Shown in pieces: positions 36,024 through 44,924 of a DNA stretch of 64,000 bases. The DNA is from Neotamlana laminarinivorans. GTDB taxonomy: Bacteria; Bacteroidota; Bacteroidia; Flavobacteriales; Flavobacteriaceae. How positions within the stretch are numbered: the stretch's first letter is position 1; each line of letters opens with the position of its first letter. The stretch is taken from contig NZ_JAJAPW010000003.1 in assembly GCF_020523925.1 (NCBI RefSeq), positions 536,917 through 600,916 on the forward strand. The letters are read 5' to 3'. A model generated the notes under the pieces. It ran no database searches. It worked only from the letters and a program-made list of their open reading frames with translations, and was not told where the DNA came from. Position numbers and translations under genes: made by a program.

Positions 36024-36596
36024 TTAAAGTAAAAGGAATAAACTTAAAATAAGTTGATCAGGTCTAGTGTCCAGCCTATCATTATTATTTAAAAAATCAG
36101 CTTCGTTGTCACTAAATCCGCGTTCATAGCGCAAATCGATACCAAAGCGTTTTAAATGTAACCCAATACCAAAGTTTATACCAACAGAAAAATCCTCTTC
36201 AATTTCACCTAAGGTAATATCATCAAATTCAGAATCTAGGATATATTGCAAAGATGGACCAGCAAATACATTAAGAGGACCAATAATTTTAGCACCTAAT
36301 AATAAAGGAGCATCAAGCTTTTGCATACTAAACGAGTCGTCGCGGTAATCACTTTTTGTACTGGTATAAACCAACTCGGGTCTAAAAAATATACGATTAC
36401 CAACTTTACCAAAAATACCAAAATGGTAACCAATGTTTCGGTCGGGGTGCTCGTAAGAGTTGGCTGCAGAATCAAAATAATCGCCGTTAGCCCCATAATT
36501 AATACCACCTTTAATACCAAATCCGTTTGCGGTTTGTGCGTGAGTTAAAGCAGTAATGCTTATCATCGCTACCAAAGCTAAGAGTAATGTTTTCAT
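36024..36596 (-). CDS. PorT-family-like outer membrane beta-barrel protein
   Basis: 190 residues with a signal peptide (KTLLLALVAMISITALTHA). The rest has alternating hydrophobic strands typical of the small 'outer membrane protein beta-barrel' family: FGIKGGINYGANG, NIGYHFGIFGKVGNRIFFRPELVYT, LLLGAKIIGPLNVFAGPSLQYIL, NFGIGLHLKRFGIDLRYERGF, and a final strand LILSLFLLL. Function unknown. Monocistronic by context; the repeat array lies directly behind it. Confidence 0.8.
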   Translation of the reverse strand: MKTLLLALVAMISITALTHAQTANGFGIKGGINYGANGDYFDSAANSYEHPDRNIGYHFGIFGKVGNRIFFRPELVYTSTKSDYRDDSFSMQKLDAPLLLGAKIIGPLNVFAGPSLQYILDSEFDDITLGEIEEDFSVGINFGIGLHLKRFGIDLRYERGFSDNEADFLNNNDRLDTRPDQLILSLFLLL

Positions 36597-36800
36597 AATG
36601 TTCGTTTTTTTAAGATTTCGTTTATATAATCAAAAACGCTGCCAAACACATATTATTTTGTGTAAATACAATATAACTTATGTATACACAGTGTGATAGC
36701 ATTAAGATATTATACGATTTGTAACCATTAAATTTAAAAAGTTTTATCCAGTATTACGAATAAAAAGAAACGATAACAATCGTTTTCAACTTTCAGTTTT

Positions 36801-36808
36801 TATATTTG
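36801..36808 (+). promoter_or_regulatory. -7 box of the tgt promoter
   Basis: TATATTTG matches the Bacteroidota -7 consensus exactly. No clear TTTG is found 19-21 bases upstream, so only the -7 half is convincing. It would start transcription just before the 11-bp tandem repeats that precede tgt. Confidence 0.5.
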
Positions 36809-36826
36809 CATCCTCAATAGAAACTG

Positions 36827-36881
36827 TATAGATAAAGTATGGATACAGTATGGATACAGTATGGATAGAGTATAGATAAAG
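36827..36881 (+). repeat. Five 11-bp tandem repeats in the tgt leader
   Basis: Units TATAGATAAAG, TATGGATACAG (twice), TATGGATAGAG and TATAGATAAAG run head to tail, arranged almost symmetrically, and end 5 bases before the tgt start codon. They lie downstream of the likely -7 box, so they would be transcribed as the 5' untranslated region. Confidence 0.9.
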
Positions 36882-36886
36882 CAATA

Positions 36887-38017
36887 ATGAAGTTTGAATT
36901 AAAAGCGAAAGATTCTCAAAGTAAGGCAAGGGCTGGTAAGTTAACATTAGACCATGGTATAGTAGAAACACCCATTTTTATGCCTGTAGGCACAGTGGCT
37001 ACAGTTAAAGGGGTGCACCAACGCGAGCTTAAAAACGATATAAACCCAGATATTATTTTGGGTAATACGTACCATTTGTATTTACGACCCCAAACCCAGG
37101 TGCTTGAAAAAGCTGGAGGCTTGCATAAATTCATGAACTGGGATCGTAATATTTTAACCGATTCTGGTGGATATCAAGTATACTCTCTTTCTGCTAACCG
37201 AAAGATAAAAGAGGAAGGCGTAAAGTTTAAAAGCCATATAGATGGGAGTTACCATACTTTTACACCAGAAAATGTTATGGAAATTCAACGCACTATTGGT
37301 GCAGATATTATCATGGCTTTTGATGAGTGTACACCCTACCCATGCGATTATAATTATGCCAAACGCTCCATGCATATGACGCACCGATGGTTAGATAGAT
37401 GTATAAACCATCTGGAAAAAACACCATTAAAATACGGGTATAATCAAGCATTTTTCCCTATAGTCCAAGGAAGTACGTATAAAGATTTAAGACAACAATC
37501 TGCTGAGTATATTGCCAACACAGGAGCTTTTGGAAATGCTATTGGGGGATTGTCTGTAGGAGAACCTGCAGAAGAAATGTATGCCATGACCGATGTGGTG
37601 TGCAGCATTCTACCAGAAGATAAACCAAGATATTTAATGGGTGTAGGTACACCAATCAATATTTTAGAAAATATTGCGTTAGGTGTAGATATGTTTGATT
37701 GCGTAATGCCAACAAGAAATGCTAGAAATGGTATGTTGTTTACAGCGCACGGTACCATTAATATTAAAAACTTAAAGTGGGCAGAAGATTTTTCGCCAAT
37801 TGATGAAATGGGAATAACTTTTGTAGATACCGAGTACAGTAAAGCATATTTAAGGCATTTATTTACAGTTAACGAGTTACTAGGTAAGCAAATAGCAACT
37901 ATACATAATTTAGGGTTTTATTTATGGTTGGTTCGCGAAGCAAGAAAACATATATTAGCAGGAGATTTTGCTACCTGGAAAGATAAAATGGTTAAGCAAA
38001 TGGATAAACGTTTGTAA
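36887..38017 (+). CDS. tgt: tRNA-guanine transglycosylase (queuosine biosynthesis)
   Basis: 376 residues. GNTYHLYLRPQTQVLEKAGGLHKFMNW, DSGGYQ (Asp92), FDECTPYPC, GGLSVGEP and FDCVMPTRNARNG (nucleophile Asp271) are the catalytic core that swaps guanine 34 for preQ1. The region that in zinc-type Tgt reads C-x-C-x2-C is here IDEMGITFVDTEYSKAY (from 306) without any cysteine, although the later histidine of IATIHNLGFY remains. So the structural zinc site appears lost. Starts at the ATG directly after the 11-bp repeats. Confidence 0.95.
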   Translation: MKFELKAKDSQSKARAGKLTLDHGIVETPIFMPVGTVATVKGVHQRELKNDINPDIILGNTYHLYLRPQTQVLEKAGGLHKFMNWDRNILTDSGGYQVYSLSANRKIKEEGVKFKSHIDGSYHTFTPENVMEIQRTIGADIIMAFDECTPYPCDYNYAKRSMHMTHRWLDRCINHLEKTPLKYGYNQAFFPIVQGSTYKDLRQQSAEYIANTGAFGNAIGGLSVGEPAEEMYAMTDVVCSILPEDKPRYLMGVGTPINILENIALGVDMFDCVMPTRNARNGMLFTAHGTINIKNLKWAEDFSPIDEMGITFVDTEYSKAYLRHLFTVNELLGKQIATIHNLGFYLWLVREARKHILAGDFATWKDKMVKQMDKRL

Positions 38018-38094
38018 TTCAATGTAACTATGTTACTATTTAGTATAGAACTAATAATACAATAATGCCGTAATTTTAACACGGTTTACAGCAA

Positions 38095-39171
38095 ATGAAA
38101 ATATTAGACTGGTACATATTAAAACGGTATTTATTTACTTTTTTTATGATGCTTTTGCTCTTTATTCCTATCGGGATAACAGTGCATTTAGCCGAAAAAA
38201 TTGGTAAAATTTTAGAAAACGAAGTGCCTTTAAACGAAGTATTACTTTATTTATTAGATTTTACAATATATTTTGCGCACATACTTTTTCCGTTATTCTT
38301 ATTTATATCAGTAATTTGGTTTACTTCTAAACTGGCCAACAATACAGAAGTAATAGCCTTTTTAAGCTCTGGAGTATCTTTCTATCGGTTTTTAAGACCG
38401 TACATGATTGGAGCAAGTATTGTAGCTATTTTGGCTATTGTATTAGGCTTATTTTTAGCGCCTAAAGCTAGTGAAGGTTTCAATAACTTTAGCTACAAAT
38501 ATTTTAAAAGAAACAAAGGTGTTGTTGAAAATACAAATGTTTACAGGCAAATAAACGATAACGATATTATTTATGTGAGTTATTTTGATGTAAAACGAAA
38601 CAAAGGCTCTAACTTTACTTTAGAGCATTTTGAAGATAATCAATTAAAATACAAAATGTCTGCATCAAACATTGTATATAATGAGGCAGACTCTACATAT
38701 ACATTAACAAATTATGTAAAGCGAAAAATAGGAGTTAATGAAGATGAACTAGAAATAGTAAAGAAAAAAGACACCGTTTTTAGTTTTGAAGTAGACGATT
38801 TAATTCCTGAAATTTATGCTGCCGAAACCAAAATGTATGGCGATTTAAAACGATTTATTGCTAAAGAAGAATCCAGAGGGTCATCTAACGTGGGGCGTTT
38901 TAAATTGGTATTATATCGCAAATGGAGTTTACCAGTATCAGTATTTATATTAACTTTAATAGCAGTAGCGGTATCGTCCATAAAAAGGCGTGGTGGTATG
39001 GGGGTAAATTTAGCTATGGGTATTTGTATAGCTATGGTTTTCGTGTTTTTTGATAAAATTTTTGGTGTAATGGCAGAGCAATCAGACTTTCCGCCAATTG
39101 TAGCCGTTTGGTTTCCAAATTTTATATTTAGTTTTTTAGCGATTTACTTATTATATAATGCCAAACGCTAA
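38095..39171 (+). CDS. LptF/LptG-family permease
   Basis: 358 residues. Three membrane segments near the N-terminus (about 12-35, 53-78, 97-122), a periplasmic beta-jellyroll part (about 130-265) and three C-terminal segments (from about 278) form the YjgP/YjgQ layout. LDWYILKRYLFTFFMMLLLF and SGVSFYRFLRPYMIGA with the coupling helix region, and KRRGGMGVNLAMGICIAMVFVF, are conserved. It is one half of the ABC transporter LptB2FG that drives lipopolysaccharide from the inner membrane. Downstream of tgt by 77 bases; tgt next to lptF/G is a common Bacteroidota arrangement. Confidence 0.92.
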   Translation: MKILDWYILKRYLFTFFMMLLLFIPIGITVHLAEKIGKILENEVPLNEVLLYLLDFTIYFAHILFPLFLFISVIWFTSKLANNTEVIAFLSSGVSFYRFLRPYMIGASIVAILAIVLGLFLAPKASEGFNNFSYKYFKRNKGVVENTNVYRQINDNDIIYVSYFDVKRNKGSNFTLEHFEDNQLKYKMSASNIVYNEADSTYTLTNYVKRKIGVNEDELEIVKKKDTVFSFEVDDLIPEIYAAETKMYGDLKRFIAKEESRGSSNVGRFKLVLYRKWSLPVSVFILTLIAVAVSSIKRRGGMGVNLAMGICIAMVFVFFDKIFGVMAEQSDFPPIVAVWFPNFIFSFLAIYLLYNAKR

Positions 39172-40054
39172 TTTAAAAAGCCACTTACATTTACATGTTT
39201 TAGTATTTATTGCTGGCTTTACAGCTATATTAGGGGAGTTAATATCAATATCTGCAGTTCCATTGGTTTGGTTCCGTATGGTTTTTGCATCTATTTTTAT
39301 GTTTATTTACATTAAAGTAGCTAAAATCAATTTAAAAGTTAGCCCCAAATCAATTTTTAAATTAGCCATAGCAGGTATTATAATTGCTCTGCACTGGATA
39401 ACATTTTTTGGCGCTATAGAGGTGGCTAATATATCCATTGCCTTAGCAATGTTTTCTACAGGAGCTTTCTTTGCCTCGTTTATAGAACCTGTTATTTATA
39501 AACGAAAAATTGTTTGGTATGAAATTCTTTTTGGGGTTATTGTTGTTTTGGGTGTCTTTATAATTACGCAAGGAGAAATTAAATATTTATCAGGTATTAT
39601 ATTAGGTATTGTTTCAGCCTTTCTTTCTTCCTTATTTGCCGTATTAAACGGAAGCTTTTTAAAAAAACATTCAGCAACCACCATTTCATTTTACGAATTT
39701 ATAAGCGGTATTATTTTTATATCTATTTATATCTTTATTTTTAAAGGAGGCTTTTCGTTAAATTTCTTTCAAATTAGCTCATCCGATTTAATTTATTTAC
39801 TCATTTTAGCCTCGGTTTGTACTACCTATGCATTTATTGCATCTATTTATGTTATGAAAGATATAAGCCCTTATACCGTAGTTTTAACCTATAATTTAGA
39901 ACCTGTTTATGGTATTATATTAGCTGTTATTTTATTTCCAGAAAAGGAAAAAATGACAATTAATTTTTACATTGGTGCAGCAGTAATACTCACGGTTGTG
40001 CTACTTAATGCCAGTTTAAAATACAGAAGAAAGTTAAAAAGAAAATATACTTAA
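39158..40054 (+). CDS. EamA/DMT-superfamily transporter
   Basis: 298 residues, about ten hydrophobic segments in two five-helix halves, as in the EamA family. VPLVWFRMVFASIFMFIY and ALHWITFFGAIEVANISIALAMFSTGAFFASFIEP are in the first half, YTVVLTYNLEPVYGIILAVILFPEKE in the second. These proteins move metabolites or amino acids; the substrate cannot be told. It overlaps the lptF/G-type gene by 14 bases. Confidence 0.88.
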   Translation: MPNANLKSHLHLHVLVFIAGFTAILGELISISAVPLVWFRMVFASIFMFIYIKVAKINLKVSPKSIFKLAIAGIIIALHWITFFGAIEVANISIALAMFSTGAFFASFIEPVIYKRKIVWYEILFGVIVVLGVFIITQGEIKYLSGIILGIVSAFLSSLFAVLNGSFLKKHSATTISFYEFISGIIFISIYIFIFKGGFSLNFFQISSSDLIYLLILASVCTTYAFIASIYVMKDISPYTVVLTYNLEPVYGIILAVILFPEKEKMTINFYIGAAVILTVVLLNASLKYRRKLKRKYT

Positions 40055-40076
40055 CGTATAAAAGCTATAAAGTTTT

Positions 40077-40084
40077 TATATTTG
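40077..40084 (+). promoter_or_regulatory. -7 box of the accA promoter
   Basis: TATATTTG, an exact match to the Bacteroidota -7 consensus, 39 bases before the accA start codon. The -33 element is not clear. Confidence 0.5.
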
Positions 40085-40123
40085 TACGCTAACCAAAGTT
40101 TAAACAAACATTAAAAAATTCTT

Positions 40124-41077
40124 ATGGAATATTTAGAATTTGAACTCCCAATAAAAGAACTAGAAGATCAATTAGATAAGTGTAAAATAATTGGTGAAGA
40201 AAGTGAAGTCGATGTTACAGAGACTTGCTCACAAATCGAAAAAAAACTTATTGAAACCAAAAAAGACTTATATAAAAACCTTACGCCGTGGCAGCGTGTA
40301 CAATTATCTCGTCACCCTAATCGTCCTTATACCTTAGATTACATTAAGGCTATTTGTGGCGATTCTTTTTTAGAGTTACATGGCGATAGAAATATAAAAG
40401 ATGATAAAGCCATGGTTGGTGGTTTAGGTAAAATAGGCGACCAAAGTTTTATGTTTATAGGTCAGCAAAAGGGCTATAACACAAAAACCAGACAATATAG
40501 AAACTTTGGAATGGCAAACCCGGAAGGGTACCGTAAAGCACTTCGTTTAATGAAGTCTGCCGAAAAATTCGGTATTCCTGTGGTAACATTTATAGATACG
40601 CCAGGTGCATACCCAGGTTTAGAGGCAGAAGAACGCGGACAAGGAGAAGCTATTGCTAGAAATATTTTAGAAATGTCTCGATTAAAAGTACCTATAATTT
40701 CAATTATTATAGGAGAAGGCGCCTCTGGAGGAGCATTAGGTATAGGTGTTGGCGATAAAGTGCTAATGTTAGAAAACGCTTGGTATTCTGTAATTTCACC
40801 AGAAAACTGTTCTTCTATTTTATGGAGAAGTTGGGAATATAAAGAGCAAGCAGCAGAAGCACTTAAACTAACAGCTACAGATGCTAAAAAAATAAAAGTT
40901 GTAGATGAAATTATAAAAGAGCCGGTAGGTGGTGCTCACAGAGATAGAGAAAAAACATTTACAACTGTAAGCAATAAAATAGTTAAAACTTTTGAAGCTT
41001 TAAAAACCATACCTACAAACGATTTAATTAATCAACGTATGGAAAAATACTCTCAAATGGGAGTTTATAAAGACTAA
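40124..41077 (+). CDS. accA: Acetyl-CoA carboxylase carboxyltransferase subunit alpha
   Basis: 317 residues, normal length. [71 protein letters not shown] and [17 protein letters not shown], with the late [17 protein letters not shown], are all standard AccA. With AccD it forms the carboxyltransferase making malonyl-CoA for fatty acid synthesis. Own promoter; the inverted-repeat element behind it may end the transcript. Confidence 0.97.
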   Translation: MEYLEFELPIKELEDQLDKCKIIGEESEVDVTETCSQIEKKLIETKKDLYKNLTPWQRVQLSRHPNRPYTLDYIKAICGDSFLELHGDRNIKDDKAMVGGLGKIGDQSFMFIGQQKGYNTKTRQYRNFGMANPEGYRKALRLMKSAEKFGIPVVTFIDTPGAYPGLEAEERGQGEAIARNILEMSRLKVPIISIIIGEGASGGALGIGVGDKVLMLENAWYSVISPENCSSILWRSWEYKEQAAEALKLTATDAKKIKVVDEIIKEPVGGAHRDREKTFTTVSNKIVKTFEALKTIPTNDLINQRMEKYSQMGVYKD

Positions 41078-41098
41078 ACTCGTTTTTAGTAATATCAT

Positions 41099-41243
41099 AA
41101 AAAAGCTGTCTAAAAAAGACGAAAATCTATTGCTCTATTAAATATTAAGAGCGTTTAAAAATGATTTTCAATTTGTTTTAAAATTTCTTCTAATAGTAGT
41201 TGAAGTTTAAACTGTAAAACAATTTTTTAGACAGTTCTTTTTT
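41099..41243. repeat. Inverted-repeat-bounded 145-bp intergenic element
   Basis: Ends are imperfect inverted repeats: AAAAAGCTGTCTAAAAAA on the left (about 41099-41117) and TTTTTTAGACAGTTCTTTTT on the right (about 41223-41242). The inside is A+T-rich and has shorter complementary pieces (GAAAATC near 41121, GATTTTC near 41163) so it can fold back. It may be a miniature inverted-repeat element, or a long terminator-like structure after accA. No transposase gene is near. Confidence 0.55.
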
Positions 41244-41356
41244 TATACTTATACACAATTTTTTTAAGTTATTAACAGTTAAATTGTTAATCTCTAGTGA
41301 ACAAACCTATTACATTTTTAAGCTAACAATACATCTTTTTACTTACTTTCGTAGTT

Positions 41357-42895
41357 ATGAAACAACCTAATCAATTACAAGGATATAAAGTTGATAAAAG
41401 CACCTTAATCAGCTTAGAAAAAGGAAAGATACCACCACAAGCTCTTGATTTAGAAGAGGTTGTTCTTGGTGCAATGATGATAGATAAAAAAGGAGTTGAT
41501 GAGGTTATAGATATTTTAAGCGCAGACGCATTTTATAAAGAAGCACATAAACATATTTTTGAAGCCATTTTTCAGTTATTTGAAAATAGTGAGCCAATAG
41601 ATTTATTAACAGTGTCTTCGCAGTTAAAAAAGAATGCAAAATTAGAGTTGGCAGGAGGCGATTTTTATTTAATATCACTTACGCAAAAAGTATCATCTTC
41701 TGCACATATCGAGTTTCATGCTCGTATTATTTTACAAAAATATATTCAGCGTAGTTTAATTAAAATTTCAAGCGAAATTATTGAAGAAGCATACGATGAA
41801 ACTAAAGACGTTTTCGATTTATTAGATACAGCCGAATCTAAACTTTACGAGGTAACCCAAGGAAACATTAAAAAATCAAGTGAAACAGCTCAAGAGTTAG
41901 TAATTCAAGCCAAAAAGAAAATTGAAGAAATTTCTAATAAAGAAGGTTTAAGTGGAATTCCAACAGGTTTTACCAAATTAGATAAATTAACTTCAGGTTG
42001 GCAACCATCCGATTTAATTATTGTGGCTGCACGTCCTGGTATGGGTAAAACAGCTTTAACTTTATCTATGGCAAGAAACATTGCTGTAGATCAAAATCAA
42101 GCTGTTGCATTTTTTTCATTAGAGATGGCATCTGTACAGTTAATTACGCGTTTAATTTCTAGTGAAACAGGATTATCATCAGAAAAATTAAGAACAGGAA
42201 AACTAGAAAAACATGAGTGGGAACAACTAAACGTTAAAGTAAAGAGTTTAGAAAAAGCACCACTATTTATTGATGATACACCATCACTTTCAATATTCGA
42301 TTTACGCGCAAAGGCACGACGTTTAGCATCACAGCATGATATTAAACTAATAATGATTGACTATTTGCAATTAATGACAGGAGGAACAAGTCATGGAGGT
42401 AACCGTGAACAAGAAATTTCTATGATTTCCCGTAACCTTAAAGCATTGGCAAAAGAACTTAATGTGCCTGTAATAGCTTTATCGCAGTTATCGCGTGCAG
42501 TAGAAACTCGTGGTGGCAGCAAACGCCCTTTACTTTCAGATTTACGTGAATCTGGAGCAATTGAACAGGATGCCGATATTGTGAGTTTTATTTATCGTCC
42601 GGAATATTATAAAATTGATGAATGGGATGATGAAGAACGATCGCCTACAGAAGGACAAGCCGAATTTATTATAGCAAAACACCGTAATGGTGGTTTAGAA
42701 AATATTAGGTTGAAATTCTTAGGTCATTTAGGTAAATTTGACAACTTAGATGATTTCGATTCTCCTTTCGAGTTCCATTCTAAAATGAACGAAGGACCTA
42801 GCGATGGTTTCTCGGCAAGTAATTTTAGTGCAACCCCAGACCAAGCTTTTGGTAGCGCATTAAACGATGCTGATGACGATGAGGTTCCGTTTTAA
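41357..42895 (+). CDS. dnaB: Replicative DNA helicase
   Basis: 512 residues. The N-terminal domain starts at about 22 (IPPQALDLEEVVLGAMMID), the RecA-like domain follows with Walker A ARPGMGKTA (about 225-233), Walker B LIMIDYLQLM, and the late LSDLRESGAIEQDADIVSF with the arginine finger region. No intein is present: the coding sequence is of normal length and runs straight through the P-loop where inteins often sit. The acidic tail (DDDEVPF) is typical of Bacteroidota DnaB. Unwinds DNA at the replication fork. Confidence 0.97.
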   Translation: MKQPNQLQGYKVDKSTLISLEKGKIPPQALDLEEVVLGAMMIDKKGVDEVIDILSADAFYKEAHKHIFEAIFQLFENSEPIDLLTVSSQLKKNAKLELAGGDFYLISLTQKVSSSAHIEFHARIILQKYIQRSLIKISSEIIEEAYDETKDVFDLLDTAESKLYEVTQGNIKKSSETAQELVIQAKKKIEEISNKEGLSGIPTGFTKLDKLTSGWQPSDLIIVAARPGMGKTALTLSMARNIAVDQNQAVAFFSLEMASVQLITRLISSETGLSSEKLRTGKLEKHEWEQLNVKVKSLEKAPLFIDDTPSLSIFDLRAKARRLASQHDIKLIMIDYLQLMTGGTSHGGNREQEISMISRNLKALAKELNVPVIALSQLSRAVETRGGSKRPLLSDLRESGAIEQDADIVSFIYRPEYYKIDEWDDEERSPTEGQAEFIIAKHRNGGLENIRLKFLGHLGKFDNLDDFDSPFEFHSKMNEGPSDGFSASNFSATPDQAFGSALNDADDDEVPF

Positions 42896-42931
42896 AATTA
42901 CTTTACCCCATAATAAAAACTAAATCCTACT

Positions 42932-43945
42932 ATGCTAAACGAGCGTAAAACAACAAATATTTTACTTTTAATTATAGTTATACCCATAGTGTTTTATTTG
43001 TTAAAAGTTTTATCCTTTATATTTATTCCTTTGGTGTTTGCAATGTTTATAGCTTTGTTATTCTTGCCAATTATGCGTGGCTTATCTAAACGAAAAGTGC
43101 CTAAAGTAATAAGTATTCTTATTGTTTTTATGTTAATTTCTTGTGGTTTAGCTATTGGTGTAGAGCTTATAAAGCTATCTAGTAAACAAATTTTATCTAG
43201 CGATACTACGTTTTTTACAGAAGCAGAAATTAAGCTTAACCAAGCAGCAATTTACTTAGAAAAAACCTTTGGTTTGGTTATAGATAGAGATAAAAGCTTA
43301 TTATCTCAATTCATAAAAAAAGAAAATATAGGTACAACAGTTGGGTTTTTAAATAAATTTTTAACAGGTGTTTTAATGACTGTGTTTTTCGTGGTATTAT
43401 TATTGGCAGAGTCTATAAATATGCACGACGTATTAAACAAAGTGGTATTAAAACAAAAGCGCACGTCATTATTGACCTATGGCAAAATTCAAAAAGAACT
43501 TAATACTTTTATTAAAGTCAAATTTTTAGTAAGCTTTTTAACAGGACTTGGCACAGGTTTAGCGTGTTATTTTTTTGATGTAAGTTTCCCAATTTTCTGG
43601 GGTCTTTTTGCTTTTGTTATTAATTTTGTGCAAATGGTCGGATCTTTTATTTCTGTTATTTCACTTTCCATTTTTGCATTTGTTGAGTTAGATCCTACGA
43701 GTACTTTATTTTTATTTGTTATAGCTATTACAGGTGTTCAAGTATTATTTGGTGCTATTTTGGAACCTATTTTTATGGGAAAATCATTTTCTATAAATGT
43801 AATTACCGTTTTAATTATGCTTATGTTTTGGGGATTTATTTGGGGAATACCTGGTTTAATAATGGCTATTCCAATAACCGTATTTCTTAAAATTATTTTC
43901 GAGCAATTTCCAAGTACTAAACAAATATCAGATTTAATTTCTTAG
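42932..43945 (+). CDS. AI-2E family transporter (PerM/YhhT-like)
   Basis: 337 residues with about seven or eight hydrophobic segments. The double segment at the start (NILLLIIVIPIVFYLLKVLSFIFIPLVFAMFIALLFLPIM), the central soluble part (about 95-150) and the end GAILEPIFMGKSFSINVITVLIMLMFWGFIWGIPGLIMAIP are the AI-2E/PerM pattern. Despite the name, most members have no shown role in autoinducer-2; sodium/proton or other transport has been proposed. 36 bases after dnaB. Confidence 0.88.
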   Translation: MLNERKTTNILLLIIVIPIVFYLLKVLSFIFIPLVFAMFIALLFLPIMRGLSKRKVPKVISILIVFMLISCGLAIGVELIKLSSKQILSSDTTFFTEAEIKLNQAAIYLEKTFGLVIDRDKSLLSQFIKKENIGTTVGFLNKFLTGVLMTVFFVVLLLAESINMHDVLNKVVLKQKRTSLLTYGKIQKELNTFIKVKFLVSFLTGLGTGLACYFFDVSFPIFWGLFAFVINFVQMVGSFISVISLSIFAFVELDPTSTLFLFVIAITGVQVLFGAILEPIFMGKSFSINVITVLIMLMFWGFIWGIPGLIMAIPITVFLKIIFEQFPSTKQISDLIS

Positions 43946-44001
43946 TATTAATCTTCTAGTTTTATTACCTTTCTTTTTCAATTAAATAAAAAGAAAAATA
44001 T

Positions 44002-44922
44002 ATGGTTCATGGAACTCATAATGCTTTAGAAGATAGCAGAAATAAAGACATTAAAATTTATATTAATGGCGATTTTTTTTCTAGAGAAGATGCCAAAATT
44101 TCGGTTTTTGATAGTGGTTATTTAGTGGGCGATGGAATATGGGAAGCTTTACGTTTACATAATGGTGTTTTGGTTTTTTTAGAAGATCATTTTGAAAGAT
44201 TATGGCAAGCTGCAGCAACAGTAGGTATGCAATTTCCGTTTACACAAAAAGAACTTGAAGCCGAAGTCTGGAAAGTTTTAAAAATAAATAACATGTATGA
44301 TGATGTTCATGTGCGCATCATGATAACCAGAGGTATTAAAAAAACACCTTCGCAAGATCCAAGATTAACCATCTCTGGGCCAAATGTAGTAATAGTTCCA
44401 GAATTTAAACAAGCATCAATTGAAAGTAAAGAAAAAGGAATTACACTATTTACAAGTACAATAAGAAGGGGTTCGCCAGATTACCTAGACCCCAGACTAA
44501 ACTGTCACAGCAAACTCCACGAAGTTCAAGCCTTAGTACAAGCTATAGAAGCTGGTGCAGATGAAGCTTTAATGTTAGATATTAACGGTTTTGTATCTAC
44601 TTGTAATGCCACCAATTTCTTCATAATTAAAAATAATGAAGTTTGGACATCTACTGGAGAATATTGCATGAATGGTATTACCAGAGCAAAAGTTATAGAA
44701 GCATGCGAAAAAAATAACATAATATGTAAACAAAAGAATTTTTCGCTTTTCGATGTTTATGGAGCAGATGAGGCGTTTGTAACAGGAACTTTTGGAGGTT
44801 TAACGCCCGTAACAAAAATAGATGGTAGGCCAATAGGTAATAAAAACTATGGAGACTTTACCAGAAAACTTAGCGATTTATACAACGAATTAATAAAATT
44901 GTACATTATAAATAGTAAATAA
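44002..44922 (+). CDS. Class IV (branched-chain-type) aminotransferase
   Basis: 306 residues. YINGDFFSREDAKISVFDSGYLVGDGIWEALRLHNG is the fold-type IV start, LNCHSKLHEVQAL supplies the PLP lysine, ADEALMLDINGFVSTCNATNFF the PLP-phosphate region, and FVTGTFGGLTPVTKIDGRPIG the end. It could be a branched-chain or D-amino-acid type aminotransferase. Two bases separate it from a sulfotransferase-like gene. To my knowledge these two domains are fused in plant proteins named 'branched-chain-amino-acid aminotransferase-like', which suggests one shared, little-known function. Confidence 0.88.
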   Translation: MVHGTHNALEDSRNKDIKIYINGDFFSREDAKISVFDSGYLVGDGIWEALRLHNGVLVFLEDHFERLWQAAATVGMQFPFTQKELEAEVWKVLKINNMYDDVHVRIMITRGIKKTPSQDPRLTISGPNVVIVPEFKQASIESKEKGITLFTSTIRRGSPDYLDPRLNCHSKLHEVQALVQAIEAGADEALMLDINGFVSTCNATNFFIIKNNEVWTSTGEYCMNGITRAKVIEACEKNNIICKQKNFSLFDVYGADEAFVTGTFGGLTPVTKIDGRPIGNKNYGDFTRKLSDLYNELIKLYIINSK

Positions 44923-44924
44923 AA

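Noticed and set aside
36786..36971. Antisense frame over the tgt leader repeats
   Set aside because: Its repetitive product is only the reverse reading of the 11-bp repeats and the tgt start.
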